Assembly (NCBI GenBank): GCA_016271365.2
Contig: CM057456.1
Span: forward strand, 886,038,001 to 886,102,000
DNA: 64,000 nucleotides
Direction of reading: 5' to 3'
From: Neoceratodus forsteri
Taxonomy: Eukaryota; Chordata; Ceratodontiformes; Ceratodontidae
Position numbers and translations under genes: made by a program. Position 1 is the first letter of the stretch; the number at the start of each line of letters is the position of its first letter. Below are positions 43,920-54,749 of the stretch, one piece after another. The notes beneath the pieces were generated by a model. It was given only the letters and a program-made list of their open reading frames with translations, was not told where the DNA came from and made no database searches.

Positions 43920-44475
43920 AGCTAGCACCCCTTATTCTGCAGCTGCCCTTCCCTCCCCCCTTCCCCTCCCTTGACTCTCCCCCTTGCCCTGTCCCAGCCA
44001 CTTTTGAAGTAGTCCACTGTTCTACTGGATACCACTTCTGCTGGTAACATATTCCACCCAGCTACCACCCTCTCCATAAAAAAGTGTCTCCTCATCTCCC
44101 TCCTGAACCTTCCTCCCTCCAGTCTCATATCATGGCACTGGGTGTCCCTACCCTCCTTTACTTTGAACAGCCCCTCCATACCTGTCTTGTTTATTCCTTT
44201 CATGTACTTGAAGGTTTCAATCATATCCCTCCTGTCCCTCCTCTTCTCCAGCGAGTACATGTTCAATTCCTTCAGCTTCCTCTCTTATGGTAAGTCTCCC
44301 AGGCCCTTGATCATCTTTGTCACCCTGAGCTGCACCCCCTCCAGTAACTTAATGTCCCTCTTCAGATACAGGCACCAGAGGGACATGGAGGGGGTGCAGC
44401 GCAGGACAACAAAGATGATCAAGGGCCTGGAGGACTTACCATACGAGGGGAGGCTGAGGGAGTTGAACATATACT
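43920..44475 (-). mobile_element. CR1 3' fragment with an inverted 5' end
   Basis: 43920-44345 on the minus strand is CR1 C-terminal sequence (MNMYSLEKRRDRRDMIETFK, HFFMERVVAGWNMLPAEVV). From about 44350 the strand switches: the plus strand reads MEGVQRRTTKMIKGLEDLPY and EGRLRELNIY, repeating the same protein section. 44268-44345 and 44390-44470 therefore form an inverted repeat. 5' inversion is a known LINE insertion outcome, though here the inverted part overlaps the normal part. Confidence 0.8.
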
Positions 44476-44524
44476 ACATGACTACATACTGCACAAATGT
44501 TAATTTGTACTTCAAACCACTAGA

Positions 44525-45165
44525 TTTTTTCTTTTTTTTTGTTTGAATTCTATCTATGCTCCTTCTGTATGGTGGGGGTGTGCTGACCCCCTTATCCACC
44601 TTGTGCACGGGAGCTCAACTGCACCCCACAAGCCAGCCTCCGCCTCACAAACAGAGTGTCAGGGAGGACTGTGGCTCCCTCCCGGGGGGGCCCCCTTCCA
44701 GAATCCCAGAATCAGGAGAGAGAGAGACCGCATCACCCTTGGTTCCCCACCCTGGCTCACTCCGGGCTTTGTTTGGCCTGTGAGGAGGCACCACGTCATT
44801 GGCTTCACTGCACTCATCAGGAGGGGTTTTCCTTGCTTAACCCTTTGAAATGTGGCATGCAATGGCTCCTGCTTGGCTTACTCGGTGCCTCCCTGCCGCT
44901 GGAGCCTGCCATCGTCCCGCCCCATTCTGGGTCCTGAGCGCTTGTGGTGCCTCCAGTCTCCACCAGAGGCCACAACTGTGCCGGAACTCCCCGCAACCCA
45001 CCCCCGGGAGAAGAGAGCAGTCCTCTGAATGCTCAATCCCCTCCCGTCCCTGCCAACCCCCCAACAACCCAGGCTCATTCTTGAACCCAGGTTGCTGGCA
45101 TGGCTCGAGACGTGGTGTCGAGTGCCTCAACCCTCAACATCACCAGGCCGACCTAAAATTTTTCT
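44525..45165 (-). mobile_element. Long tRNA-headed SINE, copy 2
   Basis: Minus strand; head near 45165-45085 with B-box-like tgggttcaagaatg, GC-rich body, tail as a T run at 44525-44541. A likely flanking duplication is ctagattttttctt (left) and ctaaaatttttctt (right), two mismatches. Confidence 0.72.
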
Positions 45166-45370
45166 TGAGGCAGAAATTGTTTTAGTGTTTTTAAATTTTA
45201 AAACTGGACTGGTTCTAGGAGGTTCTTTCTTGTTTTCTTAGAACCAGCTCTGCCCATCAGTACAAATACTTTTTAATATGCAACACTGATTGTTGGGCAC
45301 CTAAACTGCCCTAGCAGCATGTTAGCATAAGCAAACAAAATGCGTAGTGTCAGTGTGACTTATCATAGGA

Positions 45371-46300
45371 ATGCATGTGCCATGTTGCCACAGGTGTGGA
45401 GTTCTCATCCACAGAGGGATTCTCTGGACAATAAGGCATTGCTCCATTTGCAGGACTCTAAACAATCTCAGAGTGCAGCTGAATGCAACATGGGAAAAAA
45501 TATCACAGCTACAGTATCTGATGGACAGGAATGGGACTCTGCACCCTCAAAATCCTCACCCTCAGATACCGCCAAGAAGTCCACTCCCACAGAGACAAAC
45601 CAGTTCAGAAGAATGGAAGGTGGTAAAGAGGAGGAAAAATAAAAAAGCAGAAGGAAACAGATAAAAATGTTCCATGCAGAACCTAACCCCACTGCAAACC
45701 GATCTGCATCTCTCACTGAGGAAAAGGATCACAGCAACGAGGGAAAAAAACAACAAGCCAGTTGAGGAGACAGGACAGGACCCAGTGAGGGCAAACACTG
45801 ACAAAAGAGCAAATGTCAAAAGAGTACTCATAGTAGGAAACTCCGTGATAAGGAGAGTGGCAACCCACCAAACTGACCGTGCACAAACAAGGGTGCTAGT
45901 TAGATGCCTCTCGGGTGCCTCCGTAAAATGTGACACTGAGTGCATCGGAAAGATAGTGGAGAAAGAAGGGGATGACCTGAAGATCTTGGTACATTTGGGG
46001 AAGAATGACCTGGCAAGTCAGTCAGTAGAGGAATCCAAATGAAACCTAATTAAACTAGGAGACCAACTGGCCACTCAAACGACCTCCCTGGCCTTCTCTG
46101 AGATCCTTCCTATGTGGGGCAAAGGCAGTAGCAAAGAAAAAATCAGAAAAAAGGAAATCATACAGTTCAATGAATGGTTAAAGAGCTGGTGTCAAGCAAA
46201 TGGCTACCACTTCATTGGTGCGTGGGGAGACTTCTGGGAGAGGAAGTTCTTCAAATACGATGGACTGCACCTAACAAAGGAAGGAGTGTAAGCACTGGGC
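45371..46300 (+). pseudogene. CR1-B ORF1: zinc-binding motif plus SGNH-esterase-like domain
   Basis: MHVPCCHRCGVLIH gives C-x2-C, RHCSICRTLNNLRVQL gives the second C-x2-C and a short helix. After a basic linker, KRVLIVGNSVIRRVA (45820-45864) is the first SGNH block with GNS for GDS. ILVHLGKNDLA (about 45988) is the GTND block with K for T, and YDGLHLTKEG (about 46257-46287) holds the catalytic Asp-x-x-His. It is the clearest of the three ORF1 copies. The esterase activity in CR1 ORF1 is known; its role in retrotransposition is not settled. Confidence 0.82.
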
Positions 46301-46570
46301 CAAAGATTTGACATTGGCATTGGGCATTTAAACTAGGAGGGGGGAGCTGGAGGCAAAGGACCCTATCAAGGACGCCTTAGAAGATATTAACTTAGCTGTA
46401 CCTCCCTCAAAACAGGAATTAATCAAGGAAAATGAGGAAGGACTAGTATTAACACAAAGGGAGGTCAGGAAACCCACTTGGAAGCAGAACACAGTAGTAT
46501 GCCTACTGGGGAGGAACTAGAGGAAAAACATGAGGTCAGGGGAGGAAATGTAAAACAGAGGGGTAACAGA

Positions 46571-48600
46571 ATGTGGAAAGCCATGCACACAAATGCCCAC
46601 AGCCTGGCAAATAAAATCTCAGATCTAATGGCCTTGATGTCAGACGCAGACCTGGACACTGTCACTGTTACTGAGACACGGTACACAGCGAACCATGAGT
46701 GGGACAGAGCCATGCCATATATGCTCTATTCTGGAAAGACAGAGTAGGAGAAAAGGGAGGAGGAGTGGCTATCTACATTAGGGAGGCAATAAAAGCTACA
46801 GAAGTAAAGGACATAAGGGAAGAAGCGGAGGCACTGTGGGTAACACTGGAAACAAGGAATGGTACGGCCATTTGAGCAGGCATGATCTATAGATCTCCGG
46901 CATAGGGGGAAAGAGTTGGACAGTGCACTAGTGTAAATCATCCAAAAAATGGCATCAAAAGGCGCAATACTACTGATTGGAGACTTCAGTTTGCCAGATG
47001 TCAATTGAAGCACCCATACTGCAGCCACAGCAAGGAGTAGAGACATTCTGGAAGCTCTTCAGGAGGTGGGACTCAGACAGCATGTGGTAGAACACACCTG
47101 TGAGGGAGTAATATTGGACTTGTGCTCACCAACAGGGATAGAGTTATGGATGTAGAAGTGGGGAGCCACCTGGGGTCCAGTGATCACTATATAGTATGGT
47201 TTAACATGAGGATAGTGGAGGAATCCAGCCACACAAAGGCAAGGGTTCTGGATTTCAGAAGGGTCAATTTTGCAAAACTAAGGGTATGTCTGAAGAAAGC
47301 CCTGGGGGAAGGGTGGATAAGGGGATGTAGAGGGGCAATGGGCACACCTTAAGGGAGTCATAACTGAAGTCACAATTCTTTGCATTAGGCAAAGAAGTAA
47401 AACAAAGAGGAAGGGAAAAAAAACACTCTGGCTCTCAAAGGTGGTAGCAAGGTGGGTAAGGGGAAAAAAGGTTAGCAGTCAGAAAATACAAAGAAACACA
47501 GTGGGAGGAAGACAGAAGAATGTATCTGGAAAAATTAAAAGAAGCAGGAAAAGCAGTCAGCAGAGCCAAAGTACAGACAGAGGAAAGAATAGCCAAGGCA
47601 ACCAAGAAAGGAGACAAGACCTTTTTTAGATACATTAAAGAAAAGAAAAAGACCAGGGGTGGAACTGTGATACTAAAAGGGAGGGGGGACAGCAGATGGT
47701 GAAGAGAAGAAATCAGAAATCCTGAACAAATATTTTGTTCAGTGTTCAAAGTAAAGGGAGGGGAGGGACCACAGCTAGGTGAAAGACGTACCAAGGGGTG
47801 GGGGGTAAATACCAGACCGTTTACAGAAAAGGGAGTTCTTAAGGAACTGGAAAAAACTGAAAGTAGATAAGGCAATGGGGCCTGATGGAATACATCCCAG
47901 AATTTTAAAGGAACTTAAAAAGGAGTCAGCAGCAACACTGAGAGCCCTGTTCAACAAATCACTGGAAACAGGTGTGGTTCCAGCAGACTGGAGGAGGGTG
48001 AACGCTGTCCCCTCTCCATCATAGTGGGAGCGGGGAGGAGGCTGATAACTATAGGCCAGTCAACCTAACCTCAGTGGTAGGGAAACTGATGGAATCATTA
48101 CTAAAGGAAAAGATAGTGACGTACCTTGAATCCAGCAGACAGCATGGTTTCACAACAGGTAGGTCTTGCCAAACAAACCTGATAGATTTCTTTATCTGGG
48201 TGACAAGGGAGACAGACCAGGGAGGTGGATGCGGCCTAACTGGGTTTCAGCAAGGCCTTAGACACCGTCCCACATAAGAGGCTACTAAACAAGTTGAGCA
48301 GCCTGGAAGACAGATCCAGGGTGGCAAACTGGGTTAGAAATTGGTTGAACGGTAGGACACAGAGGGTGGTAGTGAATGAAGCTCAGTCAGAAGAGAGGGA
48401 GGTGACCAGCGGAGTGCCTCAGGGCTTGGTGCTAGGCCCAGTCCTCTTTAATGTCTTCATAAGTGACACTGCAGAGGGGCCGGAGGGGAAGGTGTATCGC
48501 GTTGCAGACGACACAAAGATCTGCAATAGGATCGATACCCCGGGGGTGGGGGGGGGGGTGAAAAGAACGAGAAGGGATCTGAGCAAGCTGGAGGAGCGCT
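46571..48600 (+). pseudogene. CR1-B ORF2, endonuclease and reverse transcriptase
   Basis: Endonuclease: HTNAHSLANKISDLM, TVTETRYTANHEWD, LLIGDFSLPDV-like sequence near 46974, LGSSDHYIVWF at 47174. Linker GDKTFFRYIKEKKKTRGG. Reverse transcriptase: MVGKLMESLLKEKIV, QTNLIDFFIWVT, TSGVPQGLVLGPVLFNVF and RVADDTKICN, where the usual F of FADD is V but both Asp remain. A run of G at 48548-48558 adds a frameshift. Confidence 0.82.
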
Positions 48601-48659
48601 AGAGTGTATGGCAGCTCAGATTCAATGCAAAACAAGTGCAAAATTATGCACATAGGTCA

Positions 48660-49340
48660 CAGGTCACAAGGAAGGAGTATTCAGTGGGGAGGGGGAGATA
48701 CTGTCGGCCACCAAACAGGAGAAGGATCTAGGGGTGATTATATCTGAGGACCTTAAGGTGGCCAGACAGTGTGAGAAGGCAGTTAGAAGGGCAATCAGGA
48801 TGCTGGAGTGTACAGGGAGAGGCATCACCCACAGGAAAAAGGAGGTGTGATGCCACTATACAGATCACTGGTGAGACCTCATCTGGAGTACTGTGTCAAG
48901 TTCTGGAGGCCACACCTCAGAAAGGACATAGTCAGAGTGGAGGCAGTCCAAAGAAGGGCTACAAAAATGGTACAAGGGCTGTACCAGAAGTCATATGAAG
49001 AAAGGCTGAAAGACCTCAATATGTATTCACTGGAGATGAGAAGAGAGGGGACGAGGACATGATAAGAGACATTCAAATACCTTAAAGGTATAAATAAGGT
49101 ACAGGGAGGTAGCATCTTTCAGAAAAAAGGGTGGACAAGAACTAGGGGACATGATATGAAGTTGGAGGGAGGTAGAATCAGGAGTAATGTGAAGAAGTAC
49201 TTCTTTACAGAAAGAGTGGTGGGTGCTTGGAACAGCCTCCCTGTAGGGGTGGTAGGGGCAAAAATGGTGGGTGAATTAAAAACAGCATGGGATAGACTTA
49301 AGGGAACCCTGAAGAGAGGGTAAGCTGCAGATCATCTATA
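48660..49340 (+). pseudogene. CR1-B ORF2, C-terminal part
   Basis: Frames give [60 protein letters not shown] and ERVVGAWNSLP-type sequence near 49220. Frameshifts separate the blocks. It is continuous with the reverse transcriptase upstream. Confidence 0.78.
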
Positions 49341-49430
49341 GTCTGTAGCGTAAGAAAAAGGTAGGAAAAATGGGCCAACTAGATGGGCCAGGCGGTCCTT
49401 TTTCTGCCAACAAATTCTATGTATCTATGT

Positions 49431-49802
49431 ATTTATATATGTGTTAGCCATGGCTTACAAGTTTATTTTTTGAGGGCCACATTCTGGACCCCAGCTATTA
49501 AGATTGTTCCCTCTGCCTGATCCCCACCCCATTTTTTGTTATAATATGATTGCCGTGCTCTGTTTAATTTAATCATTATGGTAATTTGTAAAACTAAGCA
49601 CTGTTGTAACTTTCTGCACTTTTTCATTTTCTAAAGTACAACATATGTGATGAGATGTAATGCAAATATAGATACAACGTACCAGACTGTAAGTGGTAAG
49701 CTGATACGAGTGTCAACCTTGGGGCCCCTGATACTCACTTTCCGGGTGGGCCCTCAATAGCAAATTTCCAGGTCCCTTCTCTTATAGTAACACACTAAAT
49801 AG
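49431..49802. other. MOCOS: Unassigned intron 2 sequence
   Basis: No exon or repeat recognised. Confidence 0.45.
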
Positions 49803-50464
49803 TTAAAGGAATGTTCTAAGATTTGTACTTTAAAAAAATGGGCCTTTTTAAACCCATATATCCCTACCTAAATGCAGCCCGAGTCTCCTAACTGTAAAAT
49901 CAGAATTTTTCTTTCGGTTCCCTTCAGGAGGGAAGGGAACATGAATTGGACAGAGATGCTGGCCAGCCAATCCCTTCCACTTCCTGGTGTGTCGGCTCCG
50001 CCCTGTGCTAAGATGTTTTGTGACATCTAACTAGGGATAGTGCAGGGGCATGGTCCATTAACTCAATGGGATTATTGTAAAGCCCTTACAATGTATATCT
50101 TTATAAGGCATTACATATGATTGACATCATCAGTCAACTAACAACAGCCTTGTTAGTTGAATGGTGGTGTTAATGTACATGTAATTCTGCATTAACATAC
50201 ATATATTTTAAGGGTTTTAAAATAGCCCTATTAAGTTACTGGAGCATGCCCCCATGCTCTCCCTAGTTAGATGTCACAAAATGTTTTAACCAAGACATCG
50301 GGAAGTGGAAAGGATCGGCTGAACAGCATCTTTGACCATCCATTCCCTCCTGAAGGGAACTGAAAGAAAAATTCTGATTAAGACACTGGCTGCATTGACC
50401 TAGGTATGTATGGGTTTGAGAAAGCTCAGCTTTTTTAGGTTCAAATCTTAGAATATTCCTTTAA
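49803..50464. mobile_element. T2/Kolobok-like foldback element with TTAA ends
   Basis: Begins TTAAAGGAATgttctaagat and ends with the reverse complement of TTAAAGGAATattctaagat, a perfect 10-base terminus that includes the TTAA target site. Arms of well over 200 bases are inverted repeats, including atcagaatttttctttcggt at 49909 and its partner ending near 50380. No coding sequence. TTAA duplications and TTAAAGGRR ends define the T2 MITEs described in Xenopus and linked to Kolobok transposases; the assignment follows that signature. Confidence 0.85.
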
Positions 50465-50879
50465 ATGCAGAGCAAGTCAAATGTGTCAAATAAATGTCAC
50501 ATTGTTTCAGAGCTGGTGTGCCAACTCGTTTCAACCATGAAACATGAATTGATTATACATAATATTCATCAGTTTAACAAACTGCCCCAGCACCAACAAG
50601 TACCACACTGCATCATTTGGAAGCTTTGCTTATTATTAATTTCAGCTGTAGCTCTGAATTTGTAGTGGCTAGTAAAGGGCAACTATTTGAGAGCAAATTC
50701 TTATCAGTGAAATACAGTATTTTTAAGATGCCATTTTCTGGCATTAATGGTGATCAGTCAGCAAACCGATTTGCATATTTCAAACCTTAGATATCCCCAG
50801 GAAATACTGACATGCTGGAGCTTGCTTCTCCATTGGACCCTTTTAATTACACAAGTTTACTAAAAGATATGTAATTTGG
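50465..50879. other. MOCOS: Unassigned intron 2 sequence
   Basis: No exon or repeat recognised. Confidence 0.45.
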
Positions 50880-51010
50880 GAAGGCAGTGGTTAGAGCACT
50901 GAATGCTACACAGAAGATTACAGGTTGGAATCTCACCATAGTTATTGGGATCATGCTGTGACCCTGAACAAGCTGCTTGGCCTCCTTAGGCTTCGGTCAC
51001 TCATAGCTGG
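50880..51010 (+). mobile_element. CORE/MIR-like SINE, degraded
   Basis: A-box region gcagtggttagagcactgaa, B box aggttggaatctc, CORE segment gctgtgaccctgaacaagct, then cctccttaggcttcggtc. The LINE-type tail is weaker than at 14500. Confidence 0.75.
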
Positions 51011-51204
51011 AAAGGAACAAATTAGGTAGAAGCAGGACCAGCAGAAAACTTGATACAGTACTGTGGCAAAGTTGGGCTATTATGGGCAAACACATTTCAA
51101 AATAAAGCAAGAGTCCTGAATACTCATTAAACCTCTTATCCTATCATGAGTTAAAGTACAACCACTGTCAGACCAGCAGTGAGTGTCAAAGTATTATTAG
51201 AAAC

Positions 51205-51690
51205 AATAGATTCTGTTGGCAGAAAAGGACCTTTAGGCCCATCCAGTCTGCCCCTTGTCCCTGCCTATTCCATCACCACTGACCAAAGCTGATCACAAGT
51301 GTCACTCCCTCCCCCTTTCCTCTGCCTAACATGCCCCTGTGCCTACCCCATGCATGCTTGAAGCTCCCCAGAGTCTTTGCCCCACTACCTCCTCTGGCAG
51401 GCTGTTCCATTCATTCACCACACCTTCCGTGAAGAAGTATTTCTGCACATTTCTCCTAAACTTCCCCCCTTTAGCTTCATTGTGTGCCCCCTTGAGCTAG
51501 TGCCTTCCTTTCTCTGAAATAAACCCTCCACTTGCACCTTCCTCACACCTGTGAGGTACTCATAGGTTTCAATCAGGTCCCTTCTTGCTCTCCTCCCTTC
51601 CAGGGAGTACATGTTGAGTTCCTGCAGCATTTCCTCAACAGCTTCTCATGCAGCCTCCTCAGTTTGGTTGCCCTCCTGTGTACCGCCTCA
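51205..51690 (-). mobile_element. CR1 3' fragment
   Basis: 3' end at 51205-51255 (gatgggcctaaaggtccttt in minus sense, then tctgccaacagaatctat) and a C-terminal frame LQELNMYSLEGRRARRDLIE with YEYLTGVRKVQVEGLFQ. Truncated 5' near 51690. Confidence 0.83.
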
Positions 51691-52474
51691 TTAAAGCAGA
51701 AGTACAACTTGATCACAGAAACAAGTGACTTCACCTCTTTATACACCAAAGAGTTACAGATATATTCAAATTGTGTTTTCTTGCATGATTCTCCAATCTA
51801 TGACAGCATTTAGATTTTAAATAAGAAGCTCAAAAATACATTTTTCTAAACTTGTGAGGCATTTTGGGATGACTCGGTGCTGGATTTTCAAAGTCTGCGC
51901 TGCAGGACTTATGGACATATTGCTAACACATCTGCAGCACTTTAAAGCAGATAAATACGTACACTAAACTTTCAAACACAGTGACACATTTGCAACAGTT
52001 TTGTCACTTTACAATAGAAAAATTAAACATGCATCACTTTTTATTGATGCAGGCATCATTTTTCATGCTCAACTTGTTGCACTTGAGAGAGAAAGGTTAG
52101 ATCACATTTTATTTGGTCTAACAGTTTTTGCTCAAGTACCATAAATCTGCTATAACGGAGAAGCAAGTTGGTGCATATCAAAATGGCATTTGAACATCCA
52201 GCCCAGTGTATGTAACATGCTATACAAAAATAAAAGTATTTATTGTACTGTAATTTATATTACATTTCCTATGAATAAAACTACTATACATAATGCCAAC
52301 AAAAAATACTGTACCGATGGTGGGCATCATTAGACTAGCAGATATTTGCAAGTTTTTCTTTATTGTAGGAAGCCTTTTTTTTACCAATGTGTCTGACATA
52401 ATATAAACACCACATCAGCTGCAACTCGGAGGACAATTTTGAAACCCACCAATAAAATCAAAGTAGTTCCTTAC
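51691..52474. other. MOCOS: Unassigned intron 2 sequence next to exon 2
   Basis: AT-rich, no repeat recognised; likely ancestral intron. Confidence 0.5.
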
Positions 52475-52564
52475 CATAAACATTTTCGGACAGATCCCTT
52501 GTAAACTCATCAAGCAGACTCTGAGGAAATAGTGTGGTGCCTGCATGATCCAGGTAAGTAATTC
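52475..52564 (-). CDS. MOCOS: MOCOS exon 2 (molybdenum cofactor sulfurase)
   Basis: A 90-base minus-strand exon bounded by a polypyrimidine acceptor (ctttttgatttcag) and a donor gtaaggaac. Two bases finish a codon, 29 codons follow, and one base starts a Gly codon completed in the exon at 9679-9745. The peptide contains YLDHAGTTLFPQSLLDEF and ends ENVYG; the YLDHAG-x-TLF-x-QS block is characteristic of the start of the NifS-like domain of MOCOS. The neighbouring sequence on both sides is non-coding, and no exon 1 was seen between here and the right edge. Both exons are intact and show the codon-level divergence expected of an orthologue, so a functional gene is the simplest reading. A processed pseudogene is excluded by the splice sites and the 42.7-kb intron. 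Confidence 0.93.
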
Positions 52565-53424
52565 CTGAAATCAAAAAGAAAACCCATCTCGTCAAATTGC
52601 TTTTGAAACATTATCTTTCTTTTTAAATTACATTTTCTTAACTTTTTTGAAGCTAGACTAAGCATAGTTAATAGCTGCATAGTCTCTGAAATGTCTGTGA
52701 AAAAGATACTGGTCCTTCTGAGATCTTCATGAGCTCACTGGTCACTAAGACTGTATTTAACTCAGGTTCGTGGTCCTGACCACAAATGCCAACATTTAAA
52801 GAGACATCATACAGTCAAATGCATTTGCCCTTGTATAGGAGCCACAGGTCGAAAGCAAGAACCCTCTAACCCCCCCCCAAGCGTTCAGTAAATTAAAGCC
52901 TGAAAGGCCGAACCACATGCACATGATAATTTAGGCATAGGGTAAATTTCTACGAAAACTGTGGAGGCTTGAAGGGAGGATTCCCAGCCTCGGCCCATCA
53001 TGCTTTTAACACTATTATAAGTATCTATTTACTCTCTCTGTACTAATCGCATCTCCTCTCCCCCTCTGAAAAAAGCTATAGTTCACTGGGATATTTTTAA
53101 GGTTAACCTAGAAAGGCATACGAGGAAGGCAGTTTTAAAATGCCATAGCTACTGAGAAGAAGGGGTTCATCTTGATTGGTTTCATGGCCTTCCTTCTGCT
53201 GTCTTTCCTGTGTTGCCATACATTATAAAAGGGGCCATGAAAGTGTATTTACCTCATCAGTCAAAACAATCCACATGACAATTGATTGTTCTCTTATCAC
53301 AGTACACCTTACCTGAATTTTTTATATATATGTACATACGTCTATATATATTTTTTTTTTTACAAACCAAAGACTATTTTATGAACAGGATAACACTCTA
53401 GAATGTGTGTTCATCAGGAAAACA
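52565..53424. other. MOCOS: MOCOS intron 1, unassigned part
   Basis: No exon-1-like coding sequence (an in-frame ATG exon ending in a phase-2 donor) was recognised. A short TA/T-rich tract lies at 53320-53362. Confidence 0.5.
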
Positions 53425-54745
53425 ACAATAATGACCCACAGGGCTCAATCCTGGGTCACATCCTCGTTACCATTTTTCTAAATCCTTCCCCTCTGCCTGT
53501 GCTAACTCACATATTCATATGTATGCAGATGACACAGTTATATAAATCTCTGGCCCTTCCATCATAGCGGTGGAAGGCTTGCTCCAGTGAGACAACCATA
53601 ATGTCCTGTGCTGGTTTGACTCCAACTAACTCCAGGTCAGCTAAGAAAAGAGTGTCCATGACCTTTGGTACCACCCAGAAATTGGCCAGGCTCTCCTCCT
53701 TCCCTGTCTTCTTCACCCTGGATGGCTCACTCCTGGAAATAGTGTCTGCCTTCAAGTATCTCTGTGTGTGGCTAGATAGTAAGCTTGACTTTGGTGTCCT
53801 CACTGCGGCCATCCATGCCAAGCTCCACCCCAAACTTTGTGCCTTGTACCACAAGAGAGACTGCTTATCTCCTCGGTTGTACCAGGAGTTTGTTACCAGA
53901 ATGGCATTTCCAGTTCTCTACTAGGAGGATGTGGTCTACGGCACCGCCCCTTCTTCTCCGCTTGCCAGACTGGACATCCTCTGTAATGCCTTTTGTCACT
54001 TTATACTAACTCCTTCCCCCTGTACTCACCACTGCTCCCTATACTCCTTCCTATCCATTATCCTCCTGCCCTCACATCACTAGTACCACTACACCTCCCT
54101 TCATCTCTGCATTCTGGTTTGGGTTCCTTGGGTCCCTGCCCTCTTACCTGTTCTCACTCCTTTCTCCCACTTCCTCTGCCTCATAATCCCTCCGCTCCAG
54201 GGATCCTCACACTTTCTCCCTTTCCAACCCTCAATCCACTGCTAGGAAGTCAGCCTTCTCCTGTTGCCTTCCTTCCCTCCGAAGCCTCCTCTCCTCCTCT
54301 CTCTGACTCTCCCCTCCCCTCCCCATCTTCCTTAGGCACCAGCTAAAACTCCTTCACACTCCCACCTGTTCCTGTTATCGCCCCTCTCTGATTCCTCCCC
54401 TGTTGGATCCCTTATCATACCTGTGTTTTGGGTCTCCTCCTGGGTTCTACTTCAGCCTGTATCAGGCTTCTTCTTTTTCTGTATCTGCCCTGTTATTTAA
54501 TCCAACTTTGGTCCCTTTATTTGCACATCAAAGCCACTCCCTGTACCTTTGTTTAGCTCCATTTACTTTTTATGTGCACTTGTAATATTTTTAATTGTAC
54601 TCAGTAATTTACTTTGTACCAATTATTAATAATGTGTATACTTTAATTATTGTATTTCCCATTCCGTTCCTCTCCCTGGATCACACCTGGAAATGAGCCT
54701 CGGCTTAGTGTGCCTTTCTCGGTTTCAAATTTTCAAATAAAGGAT
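53425..54745 (+). mobile_element. L2-like LINE, 5'-truncated
   Basis: Starts at the polymerase motif PQGSILGHILVTIFLN, then YADDTVI near 53522, MTFGTTQKLARLSSFPVFFT, FKYLCVWLDSKLDFGVLTAA, KLHPKLCALYHK and a degraded C-terminal part. The 3' UTR ends at 54674-54740 with tcacacctggaaatgagcct and gtgcctttctcggtt followed by aaataaa. Same family as 1905-3186 (MTFGTHQRLVKLTSLPLF) and 57690-60408. Confidence 0.83.
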
Positions 54746-54749
54746 GCAC

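Larger units (their letters stand above)
45166..49430 (+). mobile_element. CR1 LINE copy B, near full length
   Basis: Plus-strand copy with ORF1 (45371-46300), endonuclease (46571-47330), reverse transcriptase (about 47830-48600) and C-terminal part to 49340. It ends in the CR1 3' signature (agatgggccaggcggtcctt, then ctgccaacaaattctatg). Same subfamily group as A and C. It is crossed by many frameshifts; no large insertion inside. The 5' UTR is short here and follows the SINE at 44525-45165. Confidence 0.87.
9746..52474 (-). other. MOCOS: MOCOS intron 2, about 42.7 kb, filled with transposons
   Basis: Interval between the acceptor of exon 3 and the donor of exon 2 on the minus strand. Most of it can be assigned to mobile elements of several classes, listed separately. 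The large size comes from nested insertion rather than host coding sequence; a possible nested plus-strand leader exon at 27871-27915 is the only gene-like exception noticed. Confidence 0.88.
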
